A DNA stretch of 5,890 nucleotides from Verrucomicrobiales bacterium. GTDB taxonomy: Bacteria > Verrucomicrobiota > Verrucomicrobiia > Verrucomicrobiales > SKLO01. The stretch's first letter is position 1, and the number at the start of each line of letters is the position of its first letter. Under the pieces are notes generated by a model. It did no database searches. It worked only from the letters and a program-made list of their open reading frames with translations, and was not told where the DNA came from. The stretch spans positions 1 to 5,890 of the forward strand of contig SKLO01000409.1 of NCBI GenBank assembly GCA_007123195.1, read 5' to 3'. The position numbers and the translations under genes are program-made. Positions 1 to 5,890 of the stretch are shown one piece after another.

Positions 1-1603
1 CGGGTTCAGGCTGCGGCGGCGGCTGCAAACCGGGGTCGCTCTGCAGCGGCGGCGGCGGCGCCGGTGTTGGCATCGGCGCGGGTGGCGGCTGCTGCTGTTC
101 CGGGGCCGGATCGAGCGGTTCGTCGGGGATCATCGAGGGATCGTCCTCGGGCCGGCGCGGGGCCAGCGGCGGGGGTTGCTCCGGCTCCTCCTCGACCACG
201 GGCGCGGCCTCGGGGGCGGCGGGTTGCTCGGCCGGCAGAGCGCGGCGGATCACGACGCGTCCCTCCCAGGTGACGCGCATGACCTCGTTGGTGCGGCGGC
301 CGGGGGCGATTTCACCGCCCGGAATGACCAGGCCGGCGGCGAAATCAATCACCGGGGAGGCCAGCGGCGCGGCGGTCGGGAAGTGACCGGCGACGTCCCA
401 GCGGTCGTCCTTGGCGTGGTAGCGCAGGATCTCGCGCGGGTAGCCCGGGTGATGGTCGAGGATCGCCCGATTGAGGGCGCGCCAGGCCTCGGCGTCGTCC
501 TGACTGGTGATCACGCGCTGGCTGAGCAGGTGGTAAACGTCGGCCATGAGATTGTCGTCGCCGCCGAACACCAGCAGCTCGAATTCGTCGCCCTGGGCGG
601 CGGACGCCGCCATCACGCCGCGGCCGGGCTCGCCGTCAGGGCTGATGTCGGCCACCCGGGTCCAGCTTTCGCCGGCCGGGTTGAACTTGTAGGCGTCGGT
701 CAAGGCGATGGTGCGACCGTGCTCATCGAGGCCGCGCCCGCCGATGACGAACAGGCACTCATGTTCGCCGTCGGAGGTAACGCCGACCGTGGCCAGCGAG
801 CGGGGCGGCCCCTGCCAACGGGGCATTTGGCGCCACTCGGCCGAGTTGGGATCGGCCACCCAGGCACCGAGGTCGAGCGCCAGGAAGTCGCGGGTGGGAG
901 GGCCGGCGGGGGCTTCGCGCTCGCCCCCGACGAGGTAGATGGTGGTGTCCAGCAAGGCTCCGGCGGCACGGGTCAGGCCATGAGGCAGGGGCGGCAACTC
1001 GCGAACAATGAGGCGCTCGTCGTTGCCGTCCCAGGTCAGGAGTCGGGCCATGGAACTGCACTCGAACTGGTTGTTGCCGCCGGCCACGACCACGCCCCAC
1101 GGGGTGCTGATGCTGGTGCCGTGGGCCAGCGGCTGCGGCAAAGGTGGATCGGGCAAGGGACGCCAGTCGAAGTTGCCGCGCAGGTCGGGGAACAGGAACC
1201 AGCCCCGCTGCAGGTAGGCCTTGGCGCCGCCCTCCCACGGGGGCGCGTTCGGGTAATGACTGCCACCGATGACCAGCAAAGCGCCGCGATGGGCGCCGGC
1301 GAAAGCGCCCGACAGCCCGTCGGTGCCGAGCCCATCGGTGGGCAGGGGAGGCAGGTCGCTGTCCCACAGCAGGGCCCGGAGATCGACCCCCTCGTCCGGC
1401 TCTTCCCGGCTGGGCAAACCGGCCTCGGTGATGGCGGCAGGGTCCGCGGTTGGCGCCGGCGCTACCTGGCCTGGCGCGTCGGCGGCCGGTGGTGTTTGGG
1501 CGCTCGATGACGCCGGCTGGAGGGCGCTGGCGCCGGCCAGCAGCAGCCACAACAAGATCAGCAAGGCGGCGACGGATCGCCGGGCATGGGAAAGCATGAA
1601 CAT
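1..1603 (-). CDS. Exported kelch-repeat protein, cyclically permuted mutarotase (NanM-like) family; 3' end outside window
   Basis: 534 codons are visible and there is no stop before the left edge. Residues 1-28 look like a Sec signal peptide: a short Arg-containing n-region, a Leu/Ala-rich core (about 12-24) and a small-residue cleavage area near ASA, followed by a Pro/Ala-rich linker to about residue 75. Residues 95-445 form a kelch-type beta-propeller. Its blade motifs are LLVIGGSHYPN (109-119), VVVAGGNN (171-178), IYLVGGE (222-228), LFVIGGR (284-290), LLVFGGDD (343-350) and GLVIPGGEIAPGRRT (424-438). The PPWEGG motif (121-126), the DHHPGYPREIL segment (383-393) and the IPGGE-PG-RT end are, from memory, typical of the cyclically permuted mutarotase family related to N-acetylneuraminate epimerase NanM. 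Some family members are fused to a sodium:solute symporter; here a Pro/Glu-rich tail follows and the rest is unseen. The start is ATG at 1603, with ATG at 1597 as the alternative; an in-frame stop lies upstream at about 1667-1669. It is divergent from hisA. Family call is firm, substrate unproven. Confidence 0.85.
   Translation of the reverse strand, partial: MFMLSHARRSVAALLILLWLLLAGASALQPASSSAQTPPAADAPGQVAPAPTADPAAITEAGLPSREEPDEGVDLRALLWDSDLPPLPTDGLGTDGLSGAFAGAHRGALLVIGGSHYPNAPPWEGGAKAYLQRGWFLFPDLRGNFDWRPLPDPPLPQPLAHGTSISTPWGVVVAGGNNQFECSSMARLLTWDGNDERLIVRELPPLPHGLTRAAGALLDTTIYLVGGEREAPAGPPTRDFLALDLGAWVADPNSAEWRQMPRWQGPPRSLATVGVTSDGEHECLFVIGGRGLDEHGRTIALTDAYKFNPAGESWTRVADISPDGEPGRGVMAASAAQGDEFELLVFGGDDNLMADVYHLLSQRVITSQDDAEAWRALNRAILDHHPGYPREILRYHAKDDRWDVAGHFPTAAPLASPVIDFAAGLVIPGGEIAPGRRTNEVMRVTWEGRVVIRRALPAEQPAAPEAAPVVEEEPEQPPPLAPRRPEDDPSMIPDEPLDPAPEQQQPPPAPMPTPAPPPPLQSDPGLQPPPQPEP
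2..241 (-). repeat. Proline/glutamate-rich low-complexity tail of the kelch protein
   Basis: Codons 455-534 of the kelch protein encode a tail dominated by Pro, Ala, Glu and Gln, with runs such as EEEPEQPPPL, EQQQPPPAP and PAPPPPLQ. On the plus strand the DNA appears as GGC/GCG-type triplet runs. The segment has no predicted hydrophobic stretch within the window. It is probably an extended periplasmic or surface linker leading to a further domain or membrane segment beyond the left edge. The triplet runs could be prone to slippage, which is an inference. Confidence 0.6.
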
Positions 1604-1729
1604 TGGTCTCGGAACGAGTCTGACCGTCGACTCTTTTGCAGGATGCGCAATTTGTAGCCGGGAGAATCATAAATTCATTGCCAACCGGCTTCCGTCCGGC
1701 CAGCGTGGCGACCGGTTTGCCTGCCTGTC
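1604..1729. promoter_or_regulatory. Divergent intergenic region between the kelch gene and hisA
   Basis: These 126 bp separate two divergently oriented starts, so they should hold promoters for both directions. An AT-richer island sits at about 1663-1680. On the minus strand it contains TATGAT (1666-1671), five of six matches to the sigma-70 -10 consensus, about 60 nt before the kelch start; no good -35 is seen at 16-18 bp spacing. No convincing -10/-35 pair faces hisA, and neither start has a clear Shine-Dalgarno sequence. An imperfect inverted repeat near the hisA start is listed separately. Confidence 0.45.
1680..1720. promoter_or_regulatory. Imperfect inverted repeat upstream of hisA
   Basis: The arm GCCAACCGG (1680-1688) pairs with CCGGTTTGC (1712-1720) at 8 of 9 positions across a 23-nt loop that is itself CCGG-rich. 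The right arm ends 9 bp before the hisA ATG, where a ribosome binding site would normally lie. It could be an operator for either divergent gene or a leader hairpin, or it could be chance in GC-rich DNA. Confidence 0.25.
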
Positions 1730-2548
1730 ATGACCCGTTTCCGTCCCTGCATCGATCTTCACCATGGCCGGGTGAAGCAGATCGTCGGCGGCACGTTGAG
1801 CGGCGACGAGAGCGGTCTGGTGACCAATTTTGTGTCCGACCGGCCGCCGGCGTGGTTCGCCCGCCGGTTCCGCGACGATGACCTGCGCGGGGGGCACGTG
1901 ATCCAGCTGGGGCCGGGCAATGAGGCGGCGGCGTGCGAGGCGCTGGCAGCCTGGCCCGGCGGGTTGCAACTGGGTGGCGGCATCGGTCTGGACAACGCCG
2001 CCGACTGGATCGGGCGCGGCGCCAGTCACGTCATCGTGACCTCCAGCCTGTTCGATGCCGACGGCAGATTCATGCAGCCCCGGCTGGAGGCCCTGGCGGA
2101 GCGCGTGGGGCCGGGGCGCCTGGTGATCGACCTGAGCTGCCGGCGCCGCCCCGAGGGCTGGGTGGTGGCAATGAACCGCTGGCAGACCCTGACCGACCTG
2201 CAGGTGACGCCGAAGGTGCTCGACCGGCTGCGGCCGTTCTGCGATGAGTTCCTGGTTCACGCCGCCGACGTCGAGGGTTTGCGGGCGGGCATCGACAAGG
2301 ACCTGGTGCGCCTGCTCGGGGGCTGGGGCGGCGCGCCGGTGACCTATGCCGGCGGGGCGCGGTGTCTGGAGGAACTCGAACTGGTGGACCTCCTCAGCCG
2401 CGGTCGGGTGGACGTCACGGTGGGCAGCGCGCTGGACTTGTTCGGCGGCTGGGGGGTGGATTACGCTGACCTGGTGGCGTTCAACCGGCGGTCGAACGCA
2501 CTAGCCTGCCGCCAGGCAACACCGCCGGACTCACCCCGACCAAAATGA
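1730..2548 (+). CDS. hisA: Eukaryotic-type HisA: ProFAR (5'-ProFAR to PRFAR) isomerase
   Basis: This 272-residue cytosolic (beta/alpha)8-barrel enzyme should isomerise N'-(5-phosphoribosyl)-formimino-AICAR to PRFAR, the fourth step of histidine synthesis. It resembles the fungal/plant form (yeast His6, about 261 residues) rather than ordinary bacterial HisA. Motifs recalled from His6 are kept almost verbatim: CIDLHHGRVKQIVGGTL (7-23), NFVSDRP (33-39), GGHVIQLGPGN (54-64), LQLGGGI (79-85), VIVTSSLF (101-108), VIDLSCRR (132-139), VAMNRWQTLTDL (146-157), FLVHAADVEGL (174-184), TYAGGA (205-210) and VGSALDLFGG (231-240). The likely catalytic acid/base pair is D9 and D134, and both phosphate-binding Gly-rich loops are intact. 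The ATG start aligns with the yeast N-terminus, although no Shine-Dalgarno is visible. About 20 Pro-rich residues follow the usual end. Its stop overlaps the next gene by ATGA. No other his gene is in view. Confidence 0.93.
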   Translation: MTRFRPCIDLHHGRVKQIVGGTLSGDESGLVTNFVSDRPPAWFARRFRDDDLRGGHVIQLGPGNEAAACEALAAWPGGLQLGGGIGLDNAADWIGRGASHVIVTSSLFDADGRFMQPRLEALAERVGPGRLVIDLSCRRRPEGWVVAMNRWQTLTDLQVTPKVLDRLRPFCDEFLVHAADVEGLRAGIDKDLVRLLGGWGGAPVTYAGGARCLEELELVDLLSRGRVDVTVGSALDLFGGWGVDYADLVAFNRRSNALACRQATPPDSPRPK

Positions 2549-3354
2549 GCAAGCCGGACCATTTGCCGTCCATCTCCGTGCCCGTGGTGACGTTCAACGA
2601 GCAGGCCAACCTGCCGCGTTGCCTGGCCAGCGTGCGCGACTGGGTGGATGAGATCGTGGTGGTCGACTCGGGCTCGACCGATGGCACCCGCGGCATCGCG
2701 CGGGATTACGGCGCCCGCCTGGAGCGGCAGGAGTGGTTGGGCTACCGCGACCAGAAGAACGTGGCGCTGGAGCATTGCACCCGGCCGTGGGTGCTGGCGC
2801 TGGACGCCGACGAGGAGGTGTCACCCGAGATGCGGGAGTCGATCTTCCGCTTTTTCGACCCGGCCGGGGGGCATGAGCGCGCCGACGGCGCCGTGTTCAA
2901 CCGGCGCACCTGGTTCATCGACCGCTGGATCCTGCACGGCGACTGGTATCCGGACCGCAAGCTGCGCCTGTTCAGGCGCGAGCGTGCGCGCTGGAGCGGC
3001 AGCCCGGAGCACGACTTCATCCAACTCGAGGGGGAGTCGGTGCATTTGGCGGGCGACCTGTTGCACCACTCGTTTCCCGACATGAGCCGGTTCGTGTCCA
3101 AGATCAACGGGTTCAGCGATGTCTACCTCCAGCGCATGGTCGAGGACGGCCGCCGCTGGTCGCTGGCGTCCAACCTGTTCCGTCCCTGGTGGCGGTTTTT
3201 CCGCGGCTACGTGCTGCGGCGCGGATTTCTCGACGGCTTTCCAGGGTTGTGGATCGCCACCGGGGTGGCGTTCCAGACCTTCGTGCGCCACAGCCGCCTG
3301 TATGAACGGGAGCGGGGGACACCGGGCAAGTCAGCAAGCGGCGGACCATCCTGA
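2545..3354 (+). CDS. Family 2 glycosyltransferase, WaaE/KdtX-like (LPS-core beta-1,4-glucosyltransferase type)
   Basis: This 269-residue inverting GT-A enzyme should transfer a sugar from a nucleotide-sugar donor to a surface glycan, such as the lipopolysaccharide core, at the cytoplasmic membrane face. The N-terminal fold is clear: SVPVVTFNEQANLPRCLASV (11-30), then DEIVVVDSGSTDGT (35-48) with nucleotide-binding D41 and D46. LALDADEEVSPEM (84-96) carries the DxD-type metal site, and WYPDRKLRLFRR (134-145) plus the following W-SG--EH segment (150-156) resemble WaaE/KdtX acceptor-region motifs. The C-terminal aromatic/basic part (about 210-250, with FRPWWRFFRGYVLR) probably binds the membrane peripherally; there is no signal peptide. 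The start overlaps the hisA stop as ATGA, and with no Shine-Dalgarno present this implies translational coupling. The exact acceptor and donor cannot be read from the sequence. Family is firm, WaaE role likely. Confidence 0.88.
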   Translation: MSKPDHLPSISVPVVTFNEQANLPRCLASVRDWVDEIVVVDSGSTDGTRGIARDYGARLERQEWLGYRDQKNVALEHCTRPWVLALDADEEVSPEMRESIFRFFDPAGGHERADGAVFNRRTWFIDRWILHGDWYPDRKLRLFRRERARWSGSPEHDFIQLEGESVHLAGDLLHHSFPDMSRFVSKINGFSDVYLQRMVEDGRRWSLASNLFRPWWRFFRGYVLRRGFLDGFPGLWIATGVAFQTFVRHSRLYERERGTPGKSASGGPS

Positions 3355-3440
3355 CAATCATCAACAATCGTCCGTCGGTTTATCCATCCCCCTCCCCCTC
3401 CGTGTCCCCCCGTCGCGCCTGATCCGCAGTCCGGTCCAAC
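3355..3440. other. Convergent intergenic gap with a C-tract (G-rich on minus strand)
   Basis: The 86 bp between the two convergent stops hold no ORF and no clear hairpin plus T-tract for either direction. Bases 3388-3411 carry C-runs of 5, 5, 2 and 6 separated by 1-4 bases. Read on the minus strand this is a strongly G-rich tract 30 nt after the sulfatase stop codon. It may act as a transcription-end signal by RNA structure, but that is an inference. Confidence 0.4.
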
Positions 3441-5072
3441 TCACCGCCTCATTTGGGCCGGGCCGCGGCGGCCGAGTTCACGCGCCTCCTCGAAGCTGAT
3501 GGGATCCTCGTCGGGCACCTGATAGTGTTCGCGCAGGCGTCCCAGTTCGGCCGCCATGACCTCGACCTGGGAGGCGTATTCCGGGTTGTCGTATTGATTG
3601 GTGAGTTCCCTGGGATCGTTCTCAAGGTCGTAGAATTCCCATTCGTCGCCCAGTTCGTAGAAGTGGATCAACTTGTAACGACCGTTGGTCACGCCGTAGT
3701 GGCGCGGCACGCTGTGCCATGAGTAGAGGCCTTCCATGTAATGGTAGTAGAAGGAGTCGCGCCAGTCGTCCGGGGTTTCGCCGCGCAACAGCGGCACCAG
3801 GCTGCGGCCCTGGATGTCCTCGGGGATCTCGACCCCCGCGACCTCAAGGAAGGTGGAGGCGAAGTCGAGGTTGCTCACGATCAACCCGCTCTCGGCGCCG
3901 GGCTCGGTCACGCCCGGCCAGCGCACCAGCAGGGGGACTCGCAACGACAACTCATACATCCAGCGTTTGTCATACCATCCGTATTCACCCAGATACCAGC
4001 CGTTGTCCGAGGTGTAGACCACGATGGTGTTGTCGGCCAAACCGCTTTCGTCGAGGTAATCCAGCACCCGGCCGAGGTCGTCATCGACCGCCTTGACGCA
4101 CCGCAGGTAGTCCTTGGCGTAGCGCTGGTATTTCCAACGGGTGGCGTCGTCGCCCTCGAGCCCGGCATCGATGAACGCCTGGTTGCGCGGTTGATAGAAG
4201 GCGTTCCAGGCCTCGAGCTGGGCCTCGTTGAGGTTGCCCGGAGGGGCGAACTTGAGGTCGCGGTCCATGGTCAGGTCGCGGGCGATCGACATGGTGTTCA
4301 TGCCGGAGGCGGGGCCGCGGCCGGAGAAGTCCTCAAGCAAGGTGTCGGGTTCCGGCAGAGCGGCGTCGTCGAGGAACTCGAAATAGTCCGGCGAGGGCGA
4401 CCATTCGCGGTGTGGGGCCTTGTGCTGATAGAGCAGCACGAAGGGCCGGTCGGGGTCGCGATCCTCCTGCAGCCACTGCAGGGTCTTGTCGGTGATGATG
4501 TTGGTGGTGTAGCCGGTGTGGGGGACGTTGCGCACATCACCGTGACGATTGGTCCGCATCGGCGGGTTGTAATAGGGTCCCTGGTCGATCAGCACATCAA
4601 AGAAGTCGAACATCACCGGGTCGGCATCGAGGTGCCATTTGCCGATGACAGCGGTCTGGTAGCCGGCCTCGCCCATCAGTCTGGGGAAGGTGTTCTGCTC
4701 GGTGTCGAAGCCGGCGTTGTTGCGCCAGTAGCCGTTGGCATGGCTGTGCTTGCCGGTGAGAATGGTGGCGCGGCTGGGGCCGCAGATCGAGTTGGTGACG
4801 TAGGCGCGATGGAACAGCATGCCGTCGCGGGCGAGCCGATCCATGTGGGTGGTTTCAATGCGGTCGTCGCCGTAGCAGCTGAGAGCGGTCACGCCGTGGT
4901 CGTCGGTCATGACGAACAGGATGTTCGGCCGCGGGGCGGGCTGTTCCGCCGGAGCACCGCCGGCGGCGGCGAGGCACAGGGCGGCCACCATCGCGACCGT
5001 GCGGACGTGCTTGAGCTGCGGCGCACGGCGCGGACGGGCGTCGGCTTGGCGGCGGGGACTCGGAGTCTTCAT
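3441..5072 (-). CDS. Exported type I sulfatase, S1_11-like (N-acetylglucosamine-6-sulfatase type)
   Basis: This 543-residue protein is complete and near the usual family length. It should hydrolyse sulfate esters on glycans, most likely 6-O-sulfated GlcNAc, in the periplasm or outside the cell. A basic n-region (1-24) precedes a hydrophobic segment with ALCLAAAGGAPA (31-42), a Sec-type signal peptide. The mature enzyme begins PNILFVMTDDHG (49-60) with metal ligands D57 and D58. The sulfatase signature SICGPSRATILTGK (95-108) gives C97 as the residue matured to formylglycine, with R101. K145/H147 (GKWHL), H217 (QHKAPH), D356/N357 (SDNG) and K369 complete the expected active site. HKAPHREW, YDKRWMYE, LSLRVPLLVRWPG and DLENDPREL are typical of the S1_11 type. 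Activity needs a formylglycine-generating enzyme not seen here. I chose ATG 5072 because it gives the signal peptide; ATG 5087 is possible. No Shine-Dalgarno is evident. Substrate is inferred from motif memory. Confidence 0.93.
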   Translation of the reverse strand: MKTPSPRRQADARPRRAPQLKHVRTVAMVAALCLAAAGGAPAEQPAPRPNILFVMTDDHGVTALSCYGDDRIETTHMDRLARDGMLFHRAYVTNSICGPSRATILTGKHSHANGYWRNNAGFDTEQNTFPRLMGEAGYQTAVIGKWHLDADPVMFDFFDVLIDQGPYYNPPMRTNRHGDVRNVPHTGYTTNIITDKTLQWLQEDRDPDRPFVLLYQHKAPHREWSPSPDYFEFLDDAALPEPDTLLEDFSGRGPASGMNTMSIARDLTMDRDLKFAPPGNLNEAQLEAWNAFYQPRNQAFIDAGLEGDDATRWKYQRYAKDYLRCVKAVDDDLGRVLDYLDESGLADNTIVVYTSDNGWYLGEYGWYDKRWMYELSLRVPLLVRWPGVTEPGAESGLIVSNLDFASTFLEVAGVEIPEDIQGRSLVPLLRGETPDDWRDSFYYHYMEGLYSWHSVPRHYGVTNGRYKLIHFYELGDEWEFYDLENDPRELTNQYDNPEYASQVEVMAAELGRLREHYQVPDEDPISFEEARELGRRGPAQMRR

Positions 5073-5265
5073 CCGGCAGGTTGACATGGGGGCTGGAGGC
5101 CCGCAACCCCAGGCCGGGGCCATCCGTCCAAAGGGCCGGACCTCATTGCTCCGGTCCGGCCCCGCCAGTGACGCGGTTTCATCAGCAAGGTCGACTTCCC
5201 GCCGACCGCCACTTGGCCGTCGTGCCGGCAACTGATCGCCGGATTCCCGAGCCGCCAACCTCAAA
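5073..5265. promoter_or_regulatory. Spacer upstream of the sulfatase gene
   Basis: This 193-bp non-coding spacer lies between two minus-strand genes and should hold the sulfatase promoter if the hairpin at 5133-5162 ends the previous transcript. No convincing -35/-10 pair can be picked by eye. A second, weaker inverted repeat (GGCCC at 5098-5102 with GGGCC at 5117-5121, 14-base loop) lies between the main hairpin and the start codon. Confidence 0.4.
5133..5162 (-). terminator. Perfect 10-bp GC-rich hairpin, probable intrinsic terminator
   Basis: GGGCCGGACC (5133-5142) and GGTCCGGCCC (5153-5162) are exact reverse complements around a 10-base loop. On the minus strand the hairpin is followed by TTTGG, so the U-tract is short. 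It lies about 104 nt after the stop of the right-edge gene and about 60 nt before the sulfatase start. The best reading is a weak terminator for the upstream gene. Alternatives are an operator (each arm carries a CCGG core) or a leader hairpin if the sulfatase is transcribed from farther upstream. Confidence 0.6.
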
Positions 5266-5890
5266 TCACAACATGTCAGGCCCTTCGTTGGAATCACTCT
5301 GGTGTTCCAGATGCCGCTCCCAACTGCCGCCGGGGAGGCCGTCGCCGGAGCCGTCGAGCGGTCGGTCCTCAAGGTCGCGCACCACTCCGTCCGGCAGTTG
5401 AAGCCGCCAGTCGTCGGCCGCGGCCGATGGCAGCACCAGCTGCCAGCGGGCGACCGCTTGCACCGGCTGGTCGGGATCGGCGTCCATCGCGGCGGCGACC
5501 CCGGCGCGGCCGAAATCGAACCCGGTGACCCGGACACCCTCGACCACCGTTCCGGTGGCGTCCACCAACCGCAGCGCCCCGGCCTCCATCGCCGCCACCG
5601 GCGCGCCTCCGAACCTCAGCTCGACGACCAACTCCGGCCCGTCGGTCGCCTCGATCCACTCGATGGAATGGCCGACGACCACCGCCGGGGGCAAGGCCAG
5701 GCCCGGGGCCGCGGACCGGGTCGCCAGCGCGTATAGAGGGTCCCACGGCGCCAGCTCCAGCGCCGGCGGAATCTCCGGCTCGCCCACCATCGGCGCGCCA
5801 ACCGACAGGGCTGCCCACGGATCCAAACCGGTCATCATTGCCCAGGTGGGCAGTTGCACATGGCGCATGGCCTCGCGCCATTCGACCCGC
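5266..5890 (-). CDS. C-terminal part of unrecognised protein with Ig-like (SbsA/Big_5-like) end domain; 5' end outside window
   Basis: 207 residues are readable to the TGA at 5268-5266, and the frame stays open through the right edge. An internal ATG at 5868 could be a start, but it gives no signal peptide and RVEWREA continues upstream, so the gene is probably truncated by the window. I do not recognise the first 60 residues (counted from that Met), which are Pro/Ala-rich without a membrane segment. Residues about 61-187 look like a beta-sandwich: alternating hydrophobics, a Gly/Asp-rich middle, then LPDGVVRDLEDRPLDGSGDGLPGG (158-181). The D-G-D-G-L-PGG loop after 'DL--RPLDG' resembles the end of SbsA-like/Big_5 Ig domains in secreted bacterial proteins, where it may bind calcium. 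A short polar tail ends the protein. Same strand as the sulfatase, 193 bp upstream. The whole protein's function is unknown. Confidence 0.65.
   Translation of the reverse strand, partial: RVEWREAMRHVQLPTWAMMTGLDPWAALSVGAPMVGEPEIPPALELAPWDPLYALATRSAAPGLALPPAVVVGHSIEWIEATDGPELVVELRFGGAPVAAMEAGALRLVDATGTVVEGVRVTGFDFGRAGVAAAMDADPDQPVQAVARWQLVLPSAAADDWRLQLPDGVVRDLEDRPLDGSGDGLPGGSWERHLEHQSDSNEGPDML

Noticed and set aside
1..200. GGC/GCG triplet runs as a possible tandem-repeat or CRISPR-like array
   Set aside because: They are explained as codons of the Pro/Glu/Gln-rich tail; there are no regular units with spacers.
176..1510. Long plus-strand ORF (444 codons) opposite the kelch gene
   Set aside because: Its translation is low-complexity Gly/Ala/Val-rich with no motif, while the opposite strand gives a clear kelch propeller with a signal peptide. 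Long antisense frames are expected in high-GC coding DNA.
759..1670. Minus-strand ORF of 303 codons
   Set aside because: It is a shifted frame of the kelch gene, Arg/Pro/Ala-rich, with no recognisable domain.
1636..1674. Plus-strand promoter for hisA (TTGCAG with CATAAA)
   Set aside because: The -10 candidate matches only four of six positions and the distance to the -35-like hexamer is wrong.
1667..2260. Minus-strand ORF of 197 codons opposite hisA
   Set aside because: It is an antisense shadow of a gene with full-length homology to His6.
3741..5084. Plus-strand ORF of 447 codons opposite the sulfatase
   Set aside because: It is the mirror of a strongly conserved sulfatase frame; the translation is Val/Gly/Ala-rich without motifs.
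5073..5537. Longer sulfatase start at 5537 (155 extra residues)
   Set aside because: The extension shows no family similarity, overlaps the upstream gene in another frame, crosses the terminator-like hairpin and would bury the signal peptide inside the protein.

Overview
The window is high-GC bacterial DNA, densely coded, with five protein genes, no RNA genes and no mobile elements. The gene set (a eukaryotic-type HisA, an exported GlcNAc-6-sulfatase-like enzyme, a secreted kelch-type sialate-mutarotase-like protein, a WaaE/KdtX-like glycosyltransferase and a protein ending in a Ca-binding-looking Ig-like fold) fits a sulfatase-rich Gram-negative lineage such as the Planctomycetes-Verrucomicrobia-Kiritimatiellae group. 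That placement is an inference from gene content, not a proven taxonomic call. None of the four visible starts has a strong Shine-Dalgarno sequence.

Layout. Bases 1-1603 (minus strand) hold an exported kelch-repeat protein of the cyclically permuted mutarotase family; its proline-rich C-terminal part runs off the left edge. A 126-bp divergent intergenic region (1604-1729) follows. Bases 1730-3354 (plus strand) hold a two-gene operon, the eukaryotic-type hisA and a family-2 glycosyltransferase, joined by an ATGA stop/start overlap. An 86-bp convergent gap with a strong C-tract separates this from a minus-strand sulfatase (3441-5072). Behind its start lies a 193-bp spacer with a perfect 10-bp inverted repeat that looks like a terminator for the next upstream gene. 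The right edge (5266-5890, minus) is the C-terminal part of a protein that I recognise only by a calcium-loop-like, Ig-like C-terminal domain. No gene-free stretch exceeds 193 bp.

How the genes relate. hisA and the glycosyltransferase are probably cotranscribed, but their pathways (histidine synthesis and, probably, lipooligosaccharide core or other surface glycan assembly) are unrelated on the face of it. The sulfatase and the kelch protein are both exported carbohydrate-related proteins that could act on sulfated or sialylated host or algal glycans. They are separate transcription units, so a shared pathway is only a suggestion. I see no obviously new multi-gene system here. The most notable item is the complete, well-conserved eukaryotic-type HisA in a bacterial operon.
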